Notes under the pieces: model-generated
Databases searched by the model: none
Told to the model about the DNA's origin: nothing
Seen by the model: only the letters and a program-made list of their open reading frames with translations
DNA from: Patescibacteria group bacterium
Lineage (GTDB): Bacteria > Patescibacteriota > Microgenomatia > Levybacterales > UBA12049
DNA: 9,309 nt
Assembly: GCA_023485715.1 (NCBI GenBank)
Contig: JAMCZG010000063.1
Location: 1 to 9,309, forward strand
Direction: 5' to 3'
Shown: in pieces, positions 5,139 to 9,309 of the stretch
How positions within the stretch are numbered: position 1 is the stretch's first letter
Layout: every line of letters begins with the position of its first letter
Made by a program: the position numbers and the translations under genes

Positions 5139-5273
5139 TTAACGAGATTGGGCTCGGAGAAATAGGATAATAGCGATTGCGGTAAAAAAGGAAACTATCG
5201 AAAAACCGATCGTAAGCCATCTTAAGAATTCTCTTCTTGAATTTTTTTTAGATTCCTCTTGCGATTTTTCCAT
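5139..5273 (-). CDS. Small single-TM protein with twin-arginine motif, or N-terminal gene remnant
   Basis: A 44-codon frame runs from ATG at 5273 to TAA at 5139, overlapping the end of the MFS gene by 26 nt in another frame. The product begins MEKSQEESKKN, then NSRREFLRWL (11-20), a good match to the Tat consensus S-R-R-x-F-L-K, then about 20 hydrophobic residues (TIGFSIVSFFTAIAIILFL, 21-39) and a short basic end RAQSR. A charged N-terminus, SRRxFL and one membrane helix in this order are unlikely in a random frame. No Shine-Dalgarno precedes it; coupling to the MFS gene by overlap is plausible. It may be a true small membrane protein, the leftover N-terminus of a Tat-exported (for example Rieske-like) protein, or an extra helix of the MFS protein reached by frameshift at the A-run near 5242-5249. 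Confidence 0.5.
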   Translation of the reverse strand: MEKSQEESKKNSRREFLRWLTIGFSIVSFFTAIAIILFLRAQSR

Positions 5274-6411
5274 AAACCAAAATTATTAAAGCCAATACTG
5301 CCATTATCGAGCCGAAGAAAAATGTTGACGGAGGACCAAATTCGCTCCACAATATTCCAGCCAAAAATGAAGCTAAAAATCCGCATATTGCGACACCTGT
5401 TTGATAAATGCCAAAATATGTTCCGGATTCTTTGTGTGTAATAAACTCAGAAATATATGCTTTAGAAATACCGTCTGTAAAGGCAATATATAATCCGTAA
5501 AATGGAAAAATAATCCAAATCCAAAAAGGGTTATTCAGTATTCCAAAAACAAAATAAACAAAAGCAAAAATAATTAAGCCCATCGCATAAACTTTTCGTG
5601 CGCCTATTTTATCTGCAAAATGTCCGGCCGGGGTTGCAAAAATTGTTTGTGAAATGTTATATAAAACGTAAGTTAAAACAACTAAAGTAGTTGTCAACCC
5701 CAATTCTTTTGCCCGAAGAATTAAAAATGCATCAGAACTGTTACCGAGCGCGAATATCATGCTGATTACAAAAAATAATTGAAATTTTGGATTTAAACCG
5801 CGCCATCTCAATTTTATCTTTTCTCCCTTTTGAACTTCTACTCTTTTTTCTTTGACAAAAATTATTAAAAGAATTACTCCGATAAAAGAAGGAATAAACG
5901 CGAGTAGAAAAATTAAACGCATATTATCTTCGAGGAGCGAAAGTAGTAAAAGTGCTATTAACGGGCCTAAGACTGCGCCGGCTGAATCCATGGCTCTATG
6001 AAATCCGAAAATAAAACCTTTATTTTTTGGAGTTGCGTTCTGCAGTAAAAGAGAATCCCTTGCCGACGTCCGCACCCCTTTTCCAAGCCTATCGATAAAT
6101 CTTGCGAATAAAACAAAATACCACGAAGTCGCGACTCCGATTAACAATTTAGAAACCGAACTTAGTCCATATCCGCCTGTTACAAAAACTTTACGCTTTT
6201 GGACTTTATCAGAAATATATCCCGACAGAAATTTTGTTACCGACGCCGTAGCTTCAGCAATTCCTTCGATTAAACCGACTACTGCTACAGGCGCGCCCAA
6301 AACCGAGGTTAAAAATATGGGAACGATCGGATAAATCATTTCCGAGGCCACGTCGTTAAAAAAACTCACAAACCCCAAGACAAAAACGTTTTTTGGAATA
6401 TTCCGAAACAT
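5248..6411 (-). CDS. Major facilitator superfamily transporter
   Basis: The 387-residue polytopic membrane protein looks like a complete 12-helix MFS carrier. The first half has SFFNDVASEMIYPIVPIFLT (16-35) in helix 1, the motif A-type loop SGYISDKVQKRKV (63-75) between helices 2 and 3, RFIDRLGKGVRTSARDSL (104-121) and HRAMDSAGAVLGP (138-150), a motif C-like helix 5. A charged central loop (about 187-206) separates the halves, and PAGHFADKIGARKV (261-274) repeats motif A in the second half. This is the common SFFNDVASEM-type branch; its substrate cannot be read from sequence, so drug or metabolite efflux is only a possibility. ATG follows a TAAAAT -10-like box by 6 nt with no Shine-Dalgarno, suggesting a leaderless mRNA. 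It is divergent from the 60-residue ORF. Confidence 0.93.
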   Translation of the reverse strand: MFRNIPKNVFVLGFVSFFNDVASEMIYPIVPIFLTSVLGAPVAVVGLIEGIAEATASVTKFLSGYISDKVQKRKVFVTGGYGLSSVSKLLIGVATSWYFVLFARFIDRLGKGVRTSARDSLLLQNATPKNKGFIFGFHRAMDSAGAVLGPLIALLLLSLLEDNMRLIFLLAFIPSFIGVILLIIFVKEKRVEVQKGEKIKLRWRGLNPKFQLFFVISMIFALGNSSDAFLILRAKELGLTTTLVVLTYVLYNISQTIFATPAGHFADKIGARKVYAMGLIIFAFVYFVFGILNNPFWIWIIFPFYGLYIAFTDGISKAYISEFITHKESGTYFGIYQTGVAICGFLASFLAGILWSEFGPPSTFFFGSIMAVLALIILVYGKIARGI

Positions 6412-6417
6412 ATTATT

Positions 6418-6447
6418 ATTTTAACTCAGAAAATCAACTATTGAAAA
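6418..6447 (-). promoter_or_regulatory. Possible leaderless promoter of the MFS gene
   Basis: -10 TAAAAT (6423-6418, 5 of 6) ends 6 nt before the MFS ATG; a weak -35 TTTTCA (6447-6442, 4 of 6) lies 18 nt upstream. The region is AT-rich, so this is less certain than its plus-strand counterpart, with which its -35 overlaps. Confidence 0.4.
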
Positions 6448-6469
6448 TGATAAAACTTTTAGATATATT
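6441..6469 (+). promoter_or_regulatory. Promoter giving a leaderless mRNA for the 60-residue ORF
   Basis: -35 TTGAAA (6441-6446, 5 of 6), a 17-nt spacer and -10 TATATT (6464-6469, 5 of 6). The -10 ends 6 nt before ATG at 6476, placing the transcript start at the A of ATG. It shares the 64-bp divergent region with the MFS promoter. Confidence 0.65.
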
Positions 6470-6475
6470 TTTATT

Positions 6476-6658
6476 ATGGAAAGAAATAGATGCGGTTTCT
6501 TTATTACGCCCGACAACAGAGTAATTCAAACAACTCATACTGTTGCAACAAACAGAGGAGGCAATAGTGGTAATGAGGGAAACTCAGACAAAAAAGAAAG
6601 ACCTAGGCAATTAATTACAGCAAGGCTCCAGCATGTATTTGTAGCTCCGAGAAGATAA
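6476..6658 (+). CDS. Small hypothetical protein, 60 residues
   Basis: A 60-residue frame on the plus strand ends 2 nt from the 3' end of the convergent fusA gene. The product is basic and polar: it starts MERNRCGFFITPDNRVIQTT, has a Gly/Asn/Ser-rich middle (NRGGNSGNEGNSDKK, about 26-40) and ends RARLQ-type basic sequence with HVFVAPRR. No membrane segment, signal peptide, metal knuckle or known domain is visible. The case for a real gene is that it fills an otherwise empty 250-bp stretch, is not antisense to another gene, and has a well-formed promoter whose predicted start falls exactly on its ATG. I do not recognise the family; it might be a small nucleic-acid-binding protein, but that rests only on charge. 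Confidence 0.5.
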   Translation: MERNRCGFFITPDNRVIQTTHTVATNRGGNSGNEGNSDKKERPRQLITARLQHVFVAPRR

Positions 6659-6667
6659 TTTTATCTT
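6652..6667. repeat. Perfect short palindrome across two convergent stop codons
   Basis: aagataa-tt-ttatctt is a 7-bp inverted repeat centred on the 2-nt gap between the 60-residue ORF and fusA. Both genes end in AGATAA (Arg-stop), which alone explains most of it. It is AT-only in its inner part and lacks good U-runs, so it is at best a weak bidirectional terminator. Confidence 0.4.
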
Positions 6668-8805
6668 TCCCCAACTCTGCCGGTAAATGTGGATTTGGCA
6701 AGCATCGCTTCGATTATGTTCTTCGGAACTTCCTCGTAATGCGATGGCTCCATGTAATAAGAGGCTCTTCCCTGTGACATCGACCTTAAAGTTGTTGCAT
6801 AACCAGATAACTCTGCCAAAGGAACCATAGATAAAATAATTGTTGCTTTTCCCCTTTCCTCTGTTCCCATAATCTGAGCCCTTTTAGCTGATAAATCCCC
6901 GATTACATCTCCCATAAACTCCGACGGAGTTGTAACTTCTACTTTCATTATCGGCTCTAAAAGCGTAATCTCTGCTTTTTTAACAGCGGATTGGAGCGCC
7001 ATGCTCGCTGCGATCTTAAACGCAATATCCGAAGAATCAACATCGTGATAGCTTCCGTCGTAAAGCGTTACGGTCGTGTCTACTATCGGGTAACCCAAAA
7101 GAGCACCGTTTTCCATCGATTCCTTAACTCCCTTTTCGACAGACCCGATAAACTCCTGCGGGATTGCTCCTCCTTTGATCGCATTAACAAATTCGTTTCC
7201 TTCTCCTCTTGGCTTTGGCTCAACTCTAAGAAAACAGTGACCATATTGTCCGCGTCCTCCGGACTGGCGGATATATTTTCCTTCTGCTTCGGCTTTATTC
7301 TTAACTGTTTCTTTGTACGCAACCTGCGGTGCTCCGACATTTGCCAAAACGTTAAATTCCCGCTTCATCCGGTCAACCATAATTTCAAGCTGTAACTCTC
7401 CCATTCCCGAAATTATAGTTTGTCCTGTTTCGTGGTTTGTTTTAATTCCGAAGGTCGGATCTTCTTCAGAAAGCCTTTTTAGGGCAAATCCCAATTTTTC
7501 CTGATCCGCTTTAGTTTTTGGCTCGATCGCAAGCGATATAACAGGTTCTGGAAATGTGATTTTTTCTAAAATTACCGGAGATTTTTCGTCGCAGAGCGTA
7601 TCCCCTGTACCTGTTTCTTTAAGACCCACGAGCGCAACGATTTCTCCCGCGAATGCTTCTTTTATTTCCTCTCTGTGATTTGCGTGCATCAAAAGGATCC
7701 TTCCGATTCTTTCGGTTGTGTTTTTTACACTGTTATGAATATACGATCCCGACGCTATTGTTCCAGAATATACCCTGAAATATGTCAGCCTTCCAACGTG
7801 AGGATCGATCTGGATTTTAAAAGCAAGACCAGCGATCGGACCCTTTGGATCGGAGGTTCGTGTTTCTTCTTCTTCGGTTTTTGGATTTAATCCTTTTATC
7901 GGAGGAGTTTCTAAAGGCGACGGCAAATAATCTATAACAGCGTCTAAAAGCGGCTGGACTCCTTTATTTCGTAGCGATGAACCGGCGTAAATCGGAACTA
8001 ATTTATAGGCGATTACCGCCTTTCTTAGCGCAGATTTCAATTCTTCGATCGACGGTTCTTCATTCGCGAGATATTTTTCTAAAAGCGCATCGTCTGTCTC
8101 CGCGATCTTTTCGATTAACTTGTGTCTGTATTCCTCGACCTGATTTTTCATCTCTGAAGGGATTTCGTCTTGTGTTTCATATTTTGCCCCGAGCTCGTCC
8201 GATCCCCAAATAAGAACTTTTCTAGTTAAAAGGTCGACAATTCCTTTAAAGCTTTGTTCTGCGCCTACTGGTAAAACCATTATCGCCGGGTTTGCCCCGA
8301 GCCTATCTTCGATACTTTTGATTGTCGCCAAAAAATCAGCGCCCAATTTATCCATTTTATTAACAAAACAAATCCTCGGGACTTTGTATTTATCAGCTTG
8401 GCGCCAGACTGTTTCGGATTGAGATTGAACTCCTTCTTCTGCGTCTAAAACGGTTATTCCGCCGTCTAGAACCCGAAGTGATCGTTCTACTTCTGCTGTA
8501 AAATCAACGTGTCCTGGAGTATCGATAATATTAATTCTGTATGGGTCTTTTTTGCCTTGATTTGATAAATCGGAGTGGGTCCAAAAAGCGGTTGTTGCTG
8601 CCGAAACGATTGTAATTCCCCTTTCTCTTTCCTGTTCCATCCAGTCCATTACGGTCGTACCTTCGTCGATATCTCCGATTTTATAAGTTCTTCCCGTATA
8701 AAACAGAATTCGCTCTGTAGTTGTAGTTTTTCCCGCGTCGATATGCGCGATAATTCCGATGTTTCGGATTTTATTTAAATCTGTCACTCTTTTCTCGTCT
8801 GCCAT
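6661..8805 (-). CDS. fusA: Elongation factor G
   Basis: The 714-residue translocase GTPase is full length. G1 is AHIDAGKT (20-27), switch I contains QERERGITI (58-66), G3 DTPGHVDF (95-102) and G4 NKMD (149-152). The domain II strand GLAFKIQIDPHVGRLTYFRVYSG, domain III EDPTFGIKTNHETGQTIISGMGELQLEI, the domain IV tip GSYHDVDSSDIAFKIAA and the domain V ending PLAELSGYATTLRSMSQGRASY are all in order. EF-G drives tRNA-mRNA translocation and ribosome recycling. The ATG has no Shine-Dalgarno; it sits directly after a hairpin and a U-run. rpsL and rpsG are not directly upstream; a divergent cyclophilin gene is. Downstream it meets the 60-residue ORF tail to tail. Confidence 0.99.
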   Translation of the reverse strand: MADEKRVTDLNKIRNIGIIAHIDAGKTTTTERILFYTGRTYKIGDIDEGTTVMDWMEQERERGITIVSAATTAFWTHSDLSNQGKKDPYRINIIDTPGHVDFTAEVERSLRVLDGGITVLDAEEGVQSQSETVWRQADKYKVPRICFVNKMDKLGADFLATIKSIEDRLGANPAIMVLPVGAEQSFKGIVDLLTRKVLIWGSDELGAKYETQDEIPSEMKNQVEEYRHKLIEKIAETDDALLEKYLANEEPSIEELKSALRKAVIAYKLVPIYAGSSLRNKGVQPLLDAVIDYLPSPLETPPIKGLNPKTEEEETRTSDPKGPIAGLAFKIQIDPHVGRLTYFRVYSGTIASGSYIHNSVKNTTERIGRILLMHANHREEIKEAFAGEIVALVGLKETGTGDTLCDEKSPVILEKITFPEPVISLAIEPKTKADQEKLGFALKRLSEEDPTFGIKTNHETGQTIISGMGELQLEIMVDRMKREFNVLANVGAPQVAYKETVKNKAEAEGKYIRQSGGRGQYGHCFLRVEPKPRGEGNEFVNAIKGGAIPQEFIGSVEKGVKESMENGALLGYPIVDTTVTLYDGSYHDVDSSDIAFKIAASMALQSAVKKAEITLLEPIMKVEVTTPSEFMGDVIGDLSAKRAQIMGTEERGKATIILSMVPLAELSGYATTLRSMSQGRASYYMEPSHYEEVPKNIIEAMLAKSTFTGRVGER

Positions 8806-8807
8806 AT

Positions 8808-8841
8808 AAAAAACTCAAATCCCCGATCTTTGAGATTTGAG
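8808..8841 (-). terminator. Attenuator-like hairpin abutting the fusA start
   Basis: On the minus strand CTCAAATC (8841-8834), a 12-nt loop and GATTTGAG (8821-8814) form a perfect 8-bp stem, followed by six U (8813-8808), then AU and the fusA ATG. On the plus strand no T-run follows, so the signal is specific to the fusA direction. The stem would leave almost no room for a normal ribosome site. The 5' arm and loop contain two 7-bp TTTGAG-type repeat units. Confidence 0.65.
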
Positions 8842-8850
8842 ATTAATTGA

Positions 8851-8859
8851 AGTATAACA
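8851..8859 (-). promoter_or_regulatory. Extended -10 promoter of fusA
   Basis: TGTTATACT on the minus strand is an extended -10 (TG-N-TATACT). The -35 region (TGGAAT, 3 of 6) is poor. The predicted start is near 8844, just before the hairpin, giving a leader of about 39 nt, similar to the tuf leader. Confidence 0.55.
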
Positions 8860-8889
8860 TATTTTCCTCTTATATTCCATACAAAATTT

Positions 8890-8898
8890 TGCTAAAAT
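8890..8898 (+). promoter_or_regulatory. Extended -10 promoter of the cyclophilin gene
   Basis: TGCTAAAAT is an extended -10 (TG-N-TAAAAT, 5 of 6) ending 8 nt before the GTG start at 8907. No good -35 is visible. The transcript would start at or within about 2 nt of GTG, so the mRNA is leaderless or nearly so. Confidence 0.45.
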
Positions 8899-8906
8899 GT
8901 TTTTCT

Positions 8907-9309
8907 GTGAACAAGATATTTTTATTTATAGTCTTAGTAGTCGCCGGGATTTCTGCTATACTATTATTCACTAATAAAACGAGTACAAAAATGCCAGATT
9001 TACAAGGAGAAAGTACCACTTCCGATCAAGCCCAAATTATATCGCCAACCCAGGCAGTTTCTGAACCAACTACTGTGAGTTCCCCAACTGTTTCTCCTAT
9101 ATCTGAAGAGAGTAAAATATCTAAAGCCGTAATTAAAACAAATAAAGGAGATATAACGCTTACGCTTTTTTACGATAAAGCCCCAAACACAGTAAAAAAC
9201 TTTGCGGCAAAAGCAAAGACCGGATTTTATAATAATTTAACTTTTCATAGAGTTGAAGATTGGGTGATTCAAGGAGGAGATCCTTTGGGGAATGGAACAG
9301 GAAAGAGAA
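8907..9309 (+). CDS. Membrane-anchored cyclophilin-type peptidyl-prolyl isomerase, 3' end cut by window
   Basis: The first 134 residues are visible. GTG starts MNKIFLFIVLVVAGISAILLF, a single hydrophobic signal-anchor (4-21) after one lysine. A Ser/Thr/Pro/Gln-rich linker (about 25-72) follows, then the cyclophilin domain: AVIKTNKGDITLTLFYDKAPNTVKNF (74-99), the catalytic-region FHRV (113-116, Arg equivalent to human CypA Arg55) and VIQGGDPLGNGTG (120-132, Gln equivalent to CypA Gln63). It would catalyse cis-trans isomerisation of prolyl bonds on the outer face of the membrane, assisting folding of exported proteins. No lipobox Cys is seen, so it is anchored by the helix rather than by lipid. 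GTG is chosen because the only later in-frame start (ATG, residue 29) would remove the anchor. It is divergent from fusA. Confidence 0.93.
   Translation, partial: MNKIFLFIVLVVAGISAILLFTNKTSTKMPDLQGESTTSDQAQIISPTQAVSEPTTVSSPTVSPISEESKISKAVIKTNKGDITLTLFYDKAPNTVKNFAAKAKTGFYNNLTFHRVEDWVIQGGDPLGNGTGKR

Noticed and set aside
5095..5229. A second 44-45 codon minus-strand frame (begins MAYDRFFDSF) overlapping the Tat-motif ORF
   Set aside because: It lacks any ribosome site or recognisable feature and ends in a poly-Lys run from an A-tract, whereas the other frame has a coherent signal-anchor.
6991..7395. Open frame on the plus strand opposite fusA (134 codons)
   Set aside because: Lies within EF-G coding sequence, with no promoter or recognisable product.
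1..9309. Alternative genetic code with TGA read as glycine or tryptophan
   Set aside because: No in-frame TGA occurs in any recognised gene and all conserved glycines and tryptophans use standard codons.

Overview
The window is a bacterial ribosomal-protein and translation-factor locus of the str/S10 type, read almost entirely from the minus strand. It uses the standard genetic code: no in-frame TGA appears in any gene, and all eleven visible stop codons are TAA or TAG. A low-GC genome, a uL2 that lacks the usual N-terminal segment, SD-poor and apparently leaderless starts, and 7-bp TTTGAT-type tandem repeats together suggest an uncultivated Patescibacteria/CPR bacterium, perhaps Microgenomates. 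That placement is an inference from style and is not proven.

Layout, in the direction of minus-strand transcription (right to left). A plus-strand membrane-anchored cyclophilin-type peptidyl-prolyl isomerase (8907 to the window edge, partial) is divergent from fusA (EF-G, 8805-6661). After fusA comes a block of accessory genes: a convergent 60-residue plus-strand ORF (6476-6658), an MFS transporter (6411-5248), an overlapping 44-residue single-TM protein with a twin-arginine motif (5273-5139), a tandem zinc-ribbon protein (5059-4514) and a soluble YdcF/DUF218-like protein (4395-3682). Then come tuf (EF-Tu, 3599-2418), rpsJ (uS10), and the tightly packed rplC-rplD-rplW-rplB (uL3, uL4, uL23, uL2 partial at the left edge). 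fusA and tuf, usually neighbours, are thus separated by about 3 kb, and rpsG/rpsL are not directly upstream of fusA.

The clearest non-coding signal is a recurring layout. fusA, tuf, rpsJ and rplC each have a hairpin followed by a U-run shortly before the start codon. For fusA, tuf and rplC a credible promoter lies just upstream. The rpsJ-rplC gap also holds a folded leader of about 100 nt with an isolated perfect Shine-Dalgarno sequence. These look like attenuators that could tune translation-machinery output gene by gene. The mechanism is inferred.

A second pattern is leaderless initiation. The YdcF-like gene, the 60-residue ORF and probably the MFS gene have a -10 hexamer ending exactly 6 nt before ATG, so transcription would begin at the start codon. 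rplD and rplW instead have strong AAGGAG sites 7 nt before ATG. A third oddity is that a 7-bp tandem repeat encodes part of an N-terminal extension of uL4.
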